Shown here: positions 1-8,241 of the stretch, in pieces
How positions within the stretch are numbered: position 1 is the stretch's first letter
How the letters are laid out: every line of letters begins with the position of its first letter
Notes under the pieces: model-generated
Databases searched by the model: none
The model's input: the letters and a program-made list of their open reading frames with translations, nothing else
What the model was told of the DNA's origin: nothing
Position numbers and translations under genes: made by a program
NCBI RefSeq assembly: GCF_002102345.1
Contig: NZ_LQPP01000047.1
Span: 186,001-250,000 of the forward strand
DNA length: 64,000 nucleotides
From: Mycolicibacterium peregrinum
GTDB taxonomy: Bacteria; Actinomycetota; Actinomycetes; Mycobacteriales; Mycobacteriaceae
Direction: 5' to 3'

Positions 1-1458
1 GCCGGCGCCAATCCGTACGCGCACCCGGTCAGCGGTCTGCATTGCGTGATCGACATCAACAGCATGGAAGTGCTGCGGGTCGAAGATGACGGCAGCGCCG
101 AAAAGCCGGACGTGATGGGTGAATACGTGCCGCACCACATCCCGGAACGGATCCGGGCGGCATCGCGCCGGGATCCACTCAAGCCGCTCGACATCACGCA
201 GCCGGAGGGTCCCTCGTTCACCTTGGACGGCAACCTGCTGCGGTGGCAGAACTGGTCGCTTCGGATCGGGTTCAACCATCGCGAGGGCATGACCATGCAC
301 ACCGTGCGGTACCGCGACGGTGATGTGGATCGTTCGGTCGCACACCGGATGTCGTTCGCCGAGATGGTGGTGCCGTACCGGGATTCTTCGGTCGATCACT
401 ACCGGCGCACGGCGTTCGACATCGGCGAGTGGGGTCTGGGATTCATGACCACCTCGCTGGAGCTCGGCTGCGACTGCCTCGGTGAGATCCGTTATCTGGA
501 CGCGGTGCTGCACAACAGCAGCGGTGAGCCGTACACCATCACCAACGCGATCTGCATCCACGAGGAAGACAACGCCGTGCTGTGGAAGCACGTCGATCAC
601 GACGCGGGTGCCGAGGTGCGCCGGATGCGCAGGCTCACACTGTCTTTCCACGTCACCGTCGCCAACTACGAATATCTGGTCTACTGGCGGCTGTACCAGG
701 ACGGCAACATCGAGTGCGAGGTCCGCGCCACCGGGATCATGGTCACCACACCGTTTCCGGGCGGGCCGACGCCGAAGAACGGCACGCTGGTCGACGAGCG
801 CACCTACGCGCCGTTCCATCAGCATTTCCTGATCGCCCGGTTGGATCTGGATGTCGACGGCACCGACAACACGGTCTACATGACCGAGTCGTACGCAGAA
901 CCCATCGGCCCGGATAATCCGTACGGGCTGTCACTGGTGGTGCGCAATCAGGCGCTGCGCACCGAGCAGGAGGGCAAACAGGACGTCAACTTCGCCACCC
1001 AACGGGCCTGGAAAGTGGTCAATACCAACGTCGTGAACGGCCTGGGGACCCATCCGTCGTACAAGCTGGTTCCCACCGGGGCGATCCCGGCGATGTTCGA
1101 CCCCGCCTCGCCGGTGATTCAGCGCGCCAATGTCATCGCCCACACGCTGTGGGTGACCCCGAACCAGCCGGACGAGCGCTGGCCGGCGGGGGAGTTCGTC
1201 AACCAGTCGGTGACCGATACCGGGTTGGGTGAGTGGACGAAGGCCGACCGGTCGATCGACAACACCGACGTGGTCCTGTGGTACGTGTTCGGTATCCACC
1301 ACATCACCCGTCCGGAGGACTGGCCGGTGATGCCGGTGGACGTGGTCTCGTTCTGGCTCAAGCCGTTCGGGTTCTTCGACCGCAACCCGGCCCTGGACGT
1401 GGCGCCCACCCCGCCGGACGCCTGTGCCCATGGTCATGCCAAGGCGGCACACCATTAG
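1..1458 (+). CDS. Copper-containing primary-amine oxidase, 5' end outside the window
   Basis: The reading frame is open from base 1, so the N-terminal part of a normally about 650-residue enzyme is missing. The visible part is the C-terminal catalytic domain. The cofactor motif N-Y-E-Y lies at 664-675; the first tyrosine (codon 667-669) is the one converted to topaquinone in this family. The catalytic-base aspartate is in FDIGEW (Asp codon 418-420). Two copper ligands are in H-Q-H (817-825) and the third is expected in GIHHITRPEDWP near the end. The family oxidises primary amines to aldehydes, releasing ammonia and hydrogen peroxide; the substrate cannot be told from this. The next gene starts 45 bases downstream on the same strand. 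Confidence 0.93.
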   Translation, partial: AGANPYAHPVSGLHCVIDINSMEVLRVEDDGSAEKPDVMGEYVPHHIPERIRAASRRDPLKPLDITQPEGPSFTLDGNLLRWQNWSLRIGFNHREGMTMHTVRYRDGDVDRSVAHRMSFAEMVVPYRDSSVDHYRRTAFDIGEWGLGFMTTSLELGCDCLGEIRYLDAVLHNSSGEPYTITNAICIHEEDNAVLWKHVDHDAGAEVRRMRRLTLSFHVTVANYEYLVYWRLYQDGNIECEVRATGIMVTTPFPGGPTPKNGTLVDERTYAPFHQHFLIARLDLDVDGTDNTVYMTESYAEPIGPDNPYGLSLVVRNQALRTEQEGKQDVNFATQRAWKVVNTNVVNGLGTHPSYKLVPTGAIPAMFDPASPVIQRANVIAHTLWVTPNQPDERWPAGEFVNQSVTDTGLGEWTKADRSIDNTDVVLWYVFGIHHITRPEDWPVMPVDVVSFWLKPFGFFDRNPALDVAPTPPDACAHGHAKAAHH

Positions 1459-1491
1459 TTGACACCTGTCATGTGTGATCCGGAACACTGC

Positions 1492-1497
1492 TAGGTT
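1492..1497 (+). promoter_or_regulatory. -10 element TAGGTT, probable leaderless promoter of the 1504 gene
   Basis: TAGGTT fits the mycobacterial TANNNT -10 pattern and ends 6 nt before the GTG at 1504, so transcription would begin at or next to the start codon. No Shine-Dalgarno sequence is present in the gap, which agrees. Confidence 0.5.
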
Positions 1498-1503
1498 GCC
1501 TGT

Positions 1504-3498
1504 GTGCAACCGACTCAGACAGCCGTACTCGACCGCCCCGAAGACCTGACCTGCGACTGGCTGACCGCCGCCCTCGGTGCCGGCCAGGTCAGCGCATTCA
1601 CTTTCGAGCGGATCGGCACCGGCCAGATGAGCGAGTGTTACCGCGTCGCGCTGAGCTACGCGGGTGACGCCGCCGGGCCCGCTTCGGTGGTACTCAAGGT
1701 GGCCGCCACTGACCCCAACAGCCGCCAGACCGGACTGTCCCTGGGGCTTTACGAGCGCGAGGTGCGGTTCTACACCGACATCGCGCCCGCCCTGGCGCCC
1801 GGGCCTGTGGCACCGTGCTACCACGCCGCGATCGACACCCAGACCGGTGCCTTCGATCTGCTGCTGGGCGATGCGGTTCCCGCCCTGGTGGGTGACGAGA
1901 TCCGCGGCGCCACAGCCGAACAGGCCGCCGTGGCGCTCGCCGAGCTCGGTAGCGTGCACGGATCAAAGGCCGGCGCCGAGGCCCTGGACCAGGCTGAATG
2001 GCTCAAGCGTGAGGCGCCGGTCAACCAGGCGCTGATTTCGGGTCTGTACGCGGCCTTCGTCGACCGGTACGCGGGTCTGATCACGCCGGAGCAGCGCCAT
2101 GTCTGCGAACGACTCGTCGAGAGTTTCGACGCCTACCTGGCCGACGAAGGCGCGTCCGATCGGCCGCAGGGCCTGGTGCACGGCGACTATCGACTCGACA
2201 ACATGTTGTTCGGCGACGCGGGTGCGGAACGGGCCCTGACGGTGGTCGACTGGCAGACCGTCACCAAAGGCCCGGCGTTCACCGATGTCGCCTATTTCAT
2301 CGGCTGCGCCCTGCCCGTCGAACAGCGCCGTGCGCACTACGACGAGCTGCTGGCGGCATATCACCAGGCGTTGGGTTCGGACTCGGCACTGACGCTCGAC
2401 CAGGTGCGCGACGGCGTGCGCAGGCAGAGCTTCTTCGGCGTGATGATGGCGATCATCTCCTCGATGCTGGTGGAACGCACCGAACGCGGCGACCACATGT
2501 TCATGACGATGCTCGACCGGCACTGCGCTCATGTGCTGGACACCGGAGCGCTGGATATCCTTGCGCCACCGTCGGTTCCGGAGCCGCTGGTGCCCGCCGC
2601 CGAGGACGACTCTCCGCACCCGCCCACCGACGAAGAGCTGTGGAACGAGAGCTGGTACTTCGACTTCACCGATCCCGCCGCGGGTTTCGGCGGTTGGGTC
2701 CGCCTGGGCCTGATCCCCAACCAGCACACCGCGTGGATCAATGTGCTGTTCTGCGGTCCGGGCATGCCGACCGTGGCGCTCAACGACTTTCATGCCGTAC
2801 CGGCCGAACCGGAGCTGATCAAGGGTGACGGGGTCGAGTTGAGCCTGCAACCGGTCGAACCGCTCAAGACCTACCGCGTCACGGCGTCGGGTACCGGGCA
2901 GTCTCACGATGATCCGGCGGCGCTGCTGCGCGGTGAGACCGGTCGGCCGGTTGACGTGACCATGGACCTGACCTGGACCACAGCCGGAACCCCGTACCAG
3001 TACCGGATCACGCCCCGCTATGAGATTCCCTGCACGGTCACGGGCACCGTGACGATCGGGGAGCAGACGTTCGACATCAAGGCCGTGCCGGGTCAGCGCG
3101 ACCATTCGTGGGGTGTGCGGGACTGGTGGTCGATGAACTGGGTGTGGAGCGCGATCCATCTCGACGACGGCACCCACCTGCACGGCGTGGACATCCGGAT
3201 CGCCGGAATGCCACCGATCGGTATCGGCTATTCGCAGCGCGACGGTGAACCGCTTGTCGAATTGCAGTCGGTGACAGCGCAATACATGGTCGGAGCCGAC
3301 GATCTGCCGGTGTCGACGACGCTGACCCTGCAGCCCGGCGACATCGAGGCGACTGTCGACATCCAGGGGCACGCCCCCGTGCTGCTGGTGGCTGCGGACG
3401 GTCGCATCAGCCAATTCCCCCGCGCCTGGGCGAGGGTTCGCACCTCTGACGGGCGCACCGGCATCGGCTGGCTGGAGTGGAACCGCAACCTGGGCTGA
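1504..3498 (+). CDS. Aminoglycoside-phosphotransferase-like kinase fused to a beta-rich C-terminal domain
   Basis: A 664-residue protein with a GTG start placed by the leaderless -10. Residues about 15-350 form an APH/choline-kinase-like fold. The catalytic loop HGDYRLDN has its aspartate at residue 228, and VVDWQ is the DFG-like metal-binding motif shortly after. The remaining 300 residues are rich in beta strands and tryptophan, with the motif GQRDHSWGVRDWW. They resemble the lipocalin-like domains found next to such kinases in actinobacteria (the DUF7064/7065 type, from memory). The kinase substrate is unknown; a small hydroxylated or amine-bearing lipid or terpenoid is only a guess. Its position after an amine oxidase may mean they share a pathway, but nothing proves it. 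Confidence 0.75.
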   Translation: MQPTQTAVLDRPEDLTCDWLTAALGAGQVSAFTFERIGTGQMSECYRVALSYAGDAAGPASVVLKVAATDPNSRQTGLSLGLYEREVRFYTDIAPALAPGPVAPCYHAAIDTQTGAFDLLLGDAVPALVGDEIRGATAEQAAVALAELGSVHGSKAGAEALDQAEWLKREAPVNQALISGLYAAFVDRYAGLITPEQRHVCERLVESFDAYLADEGASDRPQGLVHGDYRLDNMLFGDAGAERALTVVDWQTVTKGPAFTDVAYFIGCALPVEQRRAHYDELLAAYHQALGSDSALTLDQVRDGVRRQSFFGVMMAIISSMLVERTERGDHMFMTMLDRHCAHVLDTGALDILAPPSVPEPLVPAAEDDSPHPPTDEELWNESWYFDFTDPAAGFGGWVRLGLIPNQHTAWINVLFCGPGMPTVALNDFHAVPAEPELIKGDGVELSLQPVEPLKTYRVTASGTGQSHDDPAALLRGETGRPVDVTMDLTWTTAGTPYQYRITPRYEIPCTVTGTVTIGEQTFDIKAVPGQRDHSWGVRDWWSMNWVWSAIHLDDGTHLHGVDIRIAGMPPIGIGYSQRDGEPLVELQSVTAQYMVGADDLPVSTTLTLQPGDIEATVDIQGHAPVLLVAADGRISQFPRAWARVRTSDGRTGIGWLEWNRNLG

Positions 3499-3587
3499 CG
3501 CAGGCCCATTAGCACCGCGTGCGTGCGTGCGTGTCTGCTGCCCGCCGCGCCGCCTTTGAGCGGTGTTCTGCGCACGCTCGCCGGCGC

Positions 3588-3815
3588 TCAGCTGACCCGA
3601 AAACGCTTGAGCCGCGCAGTCGCTCCGGAGATCAACTCCACGCGGCTGCGCGGCACACCCAGATGCTGGGCAAGCAATTTGGTGACGGCGTCATTGGCCT
3701 TGCCGTCGACGGCGCGTTCTGGCACGTAGATGGTGAGAGCGCCGTCATCGGCGACCTCGACCAGCGGGCCTTTACGGCTGCCGGGCTTGACGCGGACGAC
3801 GACGGTTTCGCTCAC
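3588..3815 (-). CDS. DUF167 (YggU family) small protein
   Basis: A 75-residue protein starting with GTG. The pattern VRVKPGSRK, then LTIYVPERAVDGKANDAVTKLLAQ and an RVELISG segment is typical of the DUF167/YggU fold, whose biochemical role is unknown. Length is normal for the family. It lies 34 bases downstream of the thiolase gene on the same strand and may be read through from it. The short gap to the upstream-coordinate kinase gene (3499-3587) shows no gene. Confidence 0.85.
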   Translation of the reverse strand: MSETVVVRVKPGSRKGPLVEVADDGALTIYVPERAVDGKANDAVTKLLAQHLGVPRSRVELISGATARLKRFRVS

Positions 3816-3849
3816 ACCTTCATGGTGACGCGAACGTGCGCAACGGGGA

Positions 3850-5052
3850 TCACCGGGCGACGATCACCGAGGAGCCGTGGCCGAACAGGCCCTGGTTGGC
3901 GGTCACGCCGACCTTCGCGCCCTCGACCTGCCGGCCGGTGGCCTGACCCTTGAGCTGCCAGGTCAACTCGCACACCTGCGCGATGGCCTGGGCCGGAATG
4001 GCCTCGCCGAAGCAGGCCAGGCCGCCCGACGGGTTGACCGGCACACGCCCGCCGATGGTGGTGGCGCCCGAACGCAGCAGCTGCTCGCCTTCACCCTTGG
4101 CGCACAGGCCCAGGTGCTCGTACCAGTCCAGCTCGAGCGCGGTGGACAGGTCGTAGACCTCGGCGAGGCTGACGTCCTCGGGGCCGATGCCGGCCTCGGC
4201 GTAGGCCGCGTCGAGAATCTGGTCCTTGAACACCCGCTCCGGCGCCGCCACGACGGCGGTGGAATCGGTTGCGATGTCCGGCAATTCGGGCAGGTGCTGC
4301 GGGTAGCGCGGGGTCACCGTCGAGATCGCGCGTACCGACGGCACGCCCTCGAGCGAGCCGAGGTGCTTCTCGGCGAACGACTTCGAAGCGACGATCAGTG
4401 CGGCCGCGCCGTCGGAGGTGGCGCAGATGTCGAGCTGGCGCAGCGGGTCGGAGACCACCGGGCTGGCCAGCACGTCCTCGATCGCGGATTCCTTGCGGTA
4501 GCGGGCATTCGGGTTCTGCAGGCCGTGGCGGGAGTTCTTCACCTTCACCTGGGCGAAGTCCTCGGCGGTGGCGCCGTAGAGATCCATCCGGCGCCGCGCC
4601 AGCAGGGCGAAGTACACCGGGTTCATCGCGCCGAGCAGGTGGAAGCGCTGCCAGTCGGGATCGTTCTTGCGCTCGCCGCCGACGGGCGCGAACGCACCCT
4701 TGGGCGTGGTATCGGCACCGATCACCAGAGCGACATCGCAGAACCCGGCCAGGATCTGGGCGCGGGCGCTCTGCAGCGCCTGCGAGCCCGACGCGCACGC
4801 GGCGTACGAAGACGACACCGGCACGCCGTTCCAGCCCAGCTTCTGGGCGAACGTCGACCCGGCGATGAAGCCGGGGTAGCCGTTGCGGATGGTGTCCGCG
4901 CCGGCGATGAACTGGATCTGCTGCGCGTCCAGTCCGGCCTCGGCCAGCGCCGCGCGGGCGGCGACGACGCCGTACTCGGTGAAGTCGCGTCCCCACTTGC
5001 CCCACGGGTGCATTCCCGCGCCGAGGATGTACAGCGGTTCGGGTGCGCTCAT
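3850..5052 (-). CDS. Thiolase-like lipid-transfer protein (SCP-x/Ltp type), counterpart of Rv1627c
   Basis: A 400-residue thiolase fold. The nucleophile cysteine is Cys86 in SSYAACASG. The second half has NPSGGLACFGEAIP where classical thiolases carry a GHP histidine motif, so the usual catalytic histidine is not at its normal place. This matches the Ltp subgroup that pairs with DUF35 proteins and in steroid side-chain degradation can act as a retro-aldolase rather than a true thiolase. The ATG overlaps the stop of the DUF35 gene (TGATG), so the two are translationally coupled and probably form a complex. A KstR-type box lies upstream of the pair. The exact acyl-CoA substrate is not visible. 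Confidence 0.88.
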   Translation of the reverse strand: MSAPEPLYILGAGMHPWGKWGRDFTEYGVVAARAALAEAGLDAQQIQFIAGADTIRNGYPGFIAGSTFAQKLGWNGVPVSSSYAACASGSQALQSARAQILAGFCDVALVIGADTTPKGAFAPVGGERKNDPDWQRFHLLGAMNPVYFALLARRRMDLYGATAEDFAQVKVKNSRHGLQNPNARYRKESAIEDVLASPVVSDPLRQLDICATSDGAAALIVASKSFAEKHLGSLEGVPSVRAISTVTPRYPQHLPELPDIATDSTAVVAAPERVFKDQILDAAYAEAGIGPEDVSLAEVYDLSTALELDWYEHLGLCAKGEGEQLLRSGATTIGGRVPVNPSGGLACFGEAIPAQAIAQVCELTWQLKGQATGRQVEGAKVGVTANQGLFGHGSSVIVAR

Positions 5053-5489
5053 CAGGCGATCCTCCAGGCGTGGGTGGTGCGCTCGACGCCCTCGTCGTCG
5101 GTGTAGAGCGTCATGGTGGTCAGCTCCATCTCCATGCCGACCTTGAGGTCGGCGGCGAGGGTGCCCTCGACGACCTTGCCGAGCACGATCAGGCCTTCGT
5201 CGGCCAGTTCCACCGCGGCGATCGCGAACGGCTCGAACGGGTCGGTCTTGGGATACGGCGACGGCGGGAGGTACCGGTTCTCGGTGTAGCTCCACACCTT
5301 TCCGCGGCGGGACAGTGGCACCAGGTCAAGGGTGTCGCTGGCGCAGGCCGGGTTGGGGCAGTTGTTCTCGCGCGGCGGGAACACGAAGGTGGCGCACTGA
5401 GTGCACTTGCCGCCGATCAGGTGGGTGGCACCGGCGTCGTCGGTGGCGAACCATCCGTCGATCGCGGGTTGCGAAGATGCTGCTGGCAC
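5052..5489 (-). CDS. DUF35 OB-fold protein with rubredoxin-like zinc ribbon, counterpart of Rv1628c
   Basis: 145 residues with a GTG start. The N-terminal zinc ribbon uses Cys29, Cys32, Cys44 and Cys49 and is followed by an OB-fold (VPLSRRGKVWSYTENRYLPP). DUF35 proteins bind acyl-CoA and partner thiolase-like enzymes, as in ChsH2/Ltp2 of steroid side-chain degradation. It is the first gene of a two-gene operon with the overlapping thiolase. The KstR-type box sits about 32 bases upstream of the start. Confidence 0.9.
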   Translation of the reverse strand: MPAASSQPAIDGWFATDDAGATHLIGGKCTQCATFVFPPRENNCPNPACASDTLDLVPLSRRGKVWSYTENRYLPPSPYPKTDPFEPFAIAAVELADEGLIVLGKVVEGTLAADLKVGMEMELTTMTLYTDDEGVERTTHAWRIA

Positions 5490-5521
5490 GAGGCCAGCCT
5501 AAACGATCAAGACCGCAAAAC

Positions 5522-5535
5522 TGAAACGTGTTGCA
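5522..5535. promoter_or_regulatory. KstR-type operator
   Basis: TGAAACGTGTTGCA matches the remembered KstR pattern TnnAACnnGTTnnA at every fixed position. It sits inside a wider inverted repeat with 8-base arms (CAAAACTG at 5516-5523, CAGTTTTG at 5534-5541). KstR represses cholesterol-catabolism genes, and from memory the M. tuberculosis genes Rv1627c/Rv1628c belong to that regulon, which fits the DUF35/thiolase pair starting at 5489. Confidence 0.72.
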
Positions 5536-5563
5536 GTTTTGTCCCGCGCACCAGAATATTGGT

Positions 5564-5592
5564 TTGAGGTGTACGAAACAGTTTCGTACACT
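5564..5592 (+). promoter_or_regulatory. Promoter and palindromic operator of the TetR/monooxygenase operon
   Basis: The -35 TTGAGG (5564-5569) and -10 TACACT (5587-5592) are separated by 17 bases. The spacer and most of the -10 are covered by a perfect inverted repeat with 10-base arms, TGTACGAAAC and GTTTCGTACA (5570-5590, one central base). The -10 ends 6 nt before the ATG at 5599, so the mRNA is probably leaderless. A repressor bound here would block polymerase, which suggests autoregulation by the TetR protein. Confidence 0.75.
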
Positions 5593-5598
5593 TCGAGC

Positions 5599-6168
5599 AT
5601 GGCGCGAGGCATGGAGCGTGAACAGGCAGTGTTGGCTGCGACGGCCGACCTGTTGGCGGAGCGGGGATATCAGGCACTGACGATGGACGCCGTCGCCGCG
5701 CGGGCAGGTGCCAGCAAGGCCACCATCTACCGCCGGTGGCCGAACAAGGCTCAGCTGGTGCGCGCCACGCTGGACGCTGCGGATGCCGCCCGCAACGCCG
5801 CCATGCCGGATACCGGGCAGCTGCGCAGTGACCTGTTCGCCGTCATGGATGCGGTCGCCGCGGAGGTGGCCGACCCGTTGACGCGGGTGACCGCGGAGCT
5901 CGCGACGCTGATGCGGCACGACACACAACTGGCCGAGGCCATCCGCGAGCATCTCGCCAAGGAGGAGCTCTCGCCGTTCCACGACGCGCTGCAACGGGCC
6001 ATCGCCCGGGGCGACATCGCCACCGACGCCGATGTCGAGCTCATCCACGACGTGGCCGAGGCGATGATTCTGCGGCAGATCCACCTGGACCTGCCGATCG
6101 ACGCGGCGTTCAGCGCACGGCTGATCGATGATGTGCTGCTGGTCCTGTTGGGAGGTGTCGGTCGATGA
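5599..6168 (+). CDS. TetR-family transcriptional regulator
   Basis: 189 residues. An N-terminal helix-turn-helix (AVAARAGASKATIYRRWPNKAQL, residues about 31-53) is followed by a helical ligand domain with no recognisable ligand motif. An in-frame TTG at 5539 exists, but the ATG at 5599 fits the promoter and family length. The stop overlaps the monooxygenase start (ATGA at 6165-6168), so it is the first gene of a two-gene operon. The perfect palindrome in its own promoter is the likely target site. The inducer is probably a substrate of the downstream monooxygenase. Confidence 0.92.
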   Translation: MARGMEREQAVLAATADLLAERGYQALTMDAVAARAGASKATIYRRWPNKAQLVRATLDAADAARNAAMPDTGQLRSDLFAVMDAVAAEVADPLTRVTAELATLMRHDTQLAEAIREHLAKEELSPFHDALQRAIARGDIATDADVELIHDVAEAMILRQIHLDLPIDAAFSARLIDDVLLVLLGGVGR

Positions 6169-7631
6169 CGGTCGTGATCGCGGGCGCCGGACCGACCGGA
6201 CTCACCTTGGCCATCGAACTGACCCGTCGAGGTGTGCCGACCCGGGTGCTGGACAAGGCGGCGACGTTGTTTCCCGGCTCGCGCGGCAAGGGGCTGCAGC
6301 CTCGCACGCTGGAGGTGTTCGACGACCTCGGGGTCATCGGTGCGGTTCTGGCCGCCGGTGAGTCTTTTCCGCCCATGCGGCTGTACCGCGGCGCCGACGT
6401 GGTCTGGGAGAAGCCGATCTACGAGCTCCTCGGGCTGCCCGAGCTGGAACCCACCCCGGCGGTGCCTTATCCGTACACCTGGCTGATCCCGCAGTGGCGC
6501 ACCGACCAGATCCTGGCGGCACGGTTCGCCGAACTCGGCGGCACGATCGAATTCGACACCGAGGTAACGGGTTTCACGCAGCACGACGATGGCGTCACGG
6601 TGCACACCAACCGCGGGCAGATCCGCGCCGAATACCTGGTCGGTGCCGACGGCGGCCGCAGCACGGTACGCAAGGTGTCCGGGGTCGAGTTTCTCGGCGG
6701 TGCGCTGACCGAGGAACGCATCGTCGTCGGTGACGTGCGGACCGCCGGACTCGAAGGCCGGTGCTGTCACCTGCTGACCCGTGACGGTGATCAAGCCCGG
6801 CGGTTCTCGCTGTGGAACCTTCCCGGCAGCGAGCATTACCAGTTGGTGGTCACCATGGCGCCGGGCGAGGACCCACCCGCGCTGACCCTCGAGGGTATGC
6901 AGGAGGTGCTGGAACAACGGTCGGGCCGCCGCGACATCACACTGTCGGACCTGCGGTGGATCTCGCTGTACCGGGTGAATCTGCTCATGGCGCAACACTT
7001 CCGAATCGGTCGCGTGTTCCTTGCCGGGGATGCCGCCCACGTGCATTCACCTGCCGGAGGGCAGGGTGTCAACACCGGCGTGCAGGACGCCCACAACCTC
7101 GGTTGGAAACTGGCCGCGGTGATCGCCGGTGCACCCGCCGAACTGCTGGACAGCTATGAGGCCGAACGCCTGCCCGTTGCCGCCAAGGTACTGCAACTCA
7201 GCGGTGCGCTACACCGCCAGGGTTTCGGCGGGACAGGGCCGGCGCCGGCCGCGATCCACCAGTTGGACATCGGCTACCGGGGCGGTCCACTGGCGGCCGG
7301 CGACCCGCGCATGGGCACGCTGCAACCCGGCGACCGGGCACCGGACGGTCTGTTGCCCGATGGTCGTCGGTTGTTCGACGTGTTCCGCGGACCGCACTGG
7401 ACTGTGCTGGAATTCGACTGCAAAACAGTCGATTTCGGTGTTCCCCAGGTGAGCCTACGACCCAGTCCGGACTACGACGTACCTGTCGGCGCCTACGTGT
7501 TGGTGCGTCCCGACGGTTATATCGGCGCAATCAGCACCCAGGCGAACGTCATCCGCGAGCGGCTGCACCGGTTGGGAGGCCGGCGGCGTCCCGCAGGATG
7601 CGCACCAGATCAGTGTGGTTGTCCCGCATGA
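6165..7631 (+). CDS. FAD-dependent aromatic monooxygenase (PheA/TfdB type)
   Basis: 488 residues. The N-terminal Rossmann motif GAGPTGLTLAIEL binds FAD. VGADGGRSTVR is the DG motif, and FLAGDAAHVHSPAGGQG is the GD motif that binds FAD ribose. The C-terminal thioredoxin-like part (from about residue 380) is typical of the phenol hydroxylase/polyketide hydroxylase group, including rifampicin monooxygenases. It hydroxylates a ring substrate using NAD(P)H and oxygen. The last 80 bases overlap the converging hydrolase gene; the C-terminal residues after RERLHRLGG look unlike a conserved end, so the tail may have been altered. It is translated with the TetR gene. Confidence 0.88.
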   Translation: MTVVIAGAGPTGLTLAIELTRRGVPTRVLDKAATLFPGSRGKGLQPRTLEVFDDLGVIGAVLAAGESFPPMRLYRGADVVWEKPIYELLGLPELEPTPAVPYPYTWLIPQWRTDQILAARFAELGGTIEFDTEVTGFTQHDDGVTVHTNRGQIRAEYLVGADGGRSTVRKVSGVEFLGGALTEERIVVGDVRTAGLEGRCCHLLTRDGDQARRFSLWNLPGSEHYQLVVTMAPGEDPPALTLEGMQEVLEQRSGRRDITLSDLRWISLYRVNLLMAQHFRIGRVFLAGDAAHVHSPAGGQGVNTGVQDAHNLGWKLAAVIAGAPAELLDSYEAERLPVAAKVLQLSGALHRQGFGGTGPAPAAIHQLDIGYRGGPLAAGDPRMGTLQPGDRAPDGLLPDGRRLFDVFRGPHWTVLEFDCKTVDFGVPQVSLRPSPDYDVPVGAYVLVRPDGYIGAISTQANVIRERLHRLGGRRRPAGCAPDQCGCPA

Positions 7632-8241
7632 GGTTGTGCGCCCCGTCGAGGGCATATGTCGTCCATCCGGGGTCGCTGCGGAGCCGCTCGTAGGTCGGCG
7701 CGAACGGCGATTCCGTCGGCCACCGTCGGGCGGAGACGTAGATCCGGCGAATGCCCGGCGGCTCGTCGCCGAGGCGGACCGGCTGCAACAGTGACGCCAG
7801 CGGGTGGGCCGTCGCGCGTTCGTCGAAGAATGGCCGCGGGGGTACGCCGTATCCGGTCGCGTCGACCCCGATATACCACTGGCGCTGCTCGTCGTTGGTC
7901 AGCGACCAGCAGGACTCGCCGTCGCGGGGGACGAACGCATCCAGATAGACCAGCGTGCGCACACGGTCCGGGATGCGGTCCGCGACCGCCGTGATCACCA
8001 TGCCGCCGTAGCTGTGCCCGACCAGTACCGCATCGGTGACGCGGTGAGCGTGGAAATCGGACAGCACATCGGCGATGTGAGTGTCCAGATTGACCCCGGC
8101 GTGAGCCAGGTGGGCGCGTTCGGCGACCCCGGTCAGGGTCGGCGTCAGCACCCGGCGGCCGTCGGCCCGCAGCGCAGCGGCCAGGTCGTCGAAGCACCAG
8201 CCGCCGTGGCACGCACCGGGTACGAGTACATATGTGATCAT
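7549..8241 (-). CDS. Alpha/beta-hydrolase (esterase of the MES/salicylate-esterase type)
   Basis: 230 residues. LVPGACHGGWCFDDL gives the oxyanion region. The nucleophile elbow is GHSYGG, and the final histidine is in DGAHNLMRDNH. The compact length and the GACHGGWCW-like N-terminus match plant methylesterase-like bacterial hydrolases. Its start overlaps the stop of the monooxygenase gene by four bases (ATGA at 8238-8241), so the two are co-transcribed and probably act one after the other on the same compound. Confidence 0.87.
   Translation of the reverse strand: MITYVLVPGACHGGWCFDDLAAALRADGRRVLTPTLTGVAERAHLAHAGVNLDTHIADVLSDFHAHRVTDAVLVGHSYGGMVITAVADRIPDRVRTLVYLDAFVPRDGESCWSLTNDEQRQWYIGVDATGYGVPPRPFFDERATAHPLASLLQPVRLGDEPPGIRRIYVSARRWPTESPFAPTYERLRSDPGWTTYALDGAHNLMRDNHTDLVRILRDAAGLPTGAAARG

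Noticed and set aside
7549..7631. Frameshift at the overlapping ends of the monooxygenase and hydrolase
   Set aside because: Both genes keep intact motifs, and the overlap is a tail-to-tail overlap at C-termini that are often variable. No clear frameshift can be proved.
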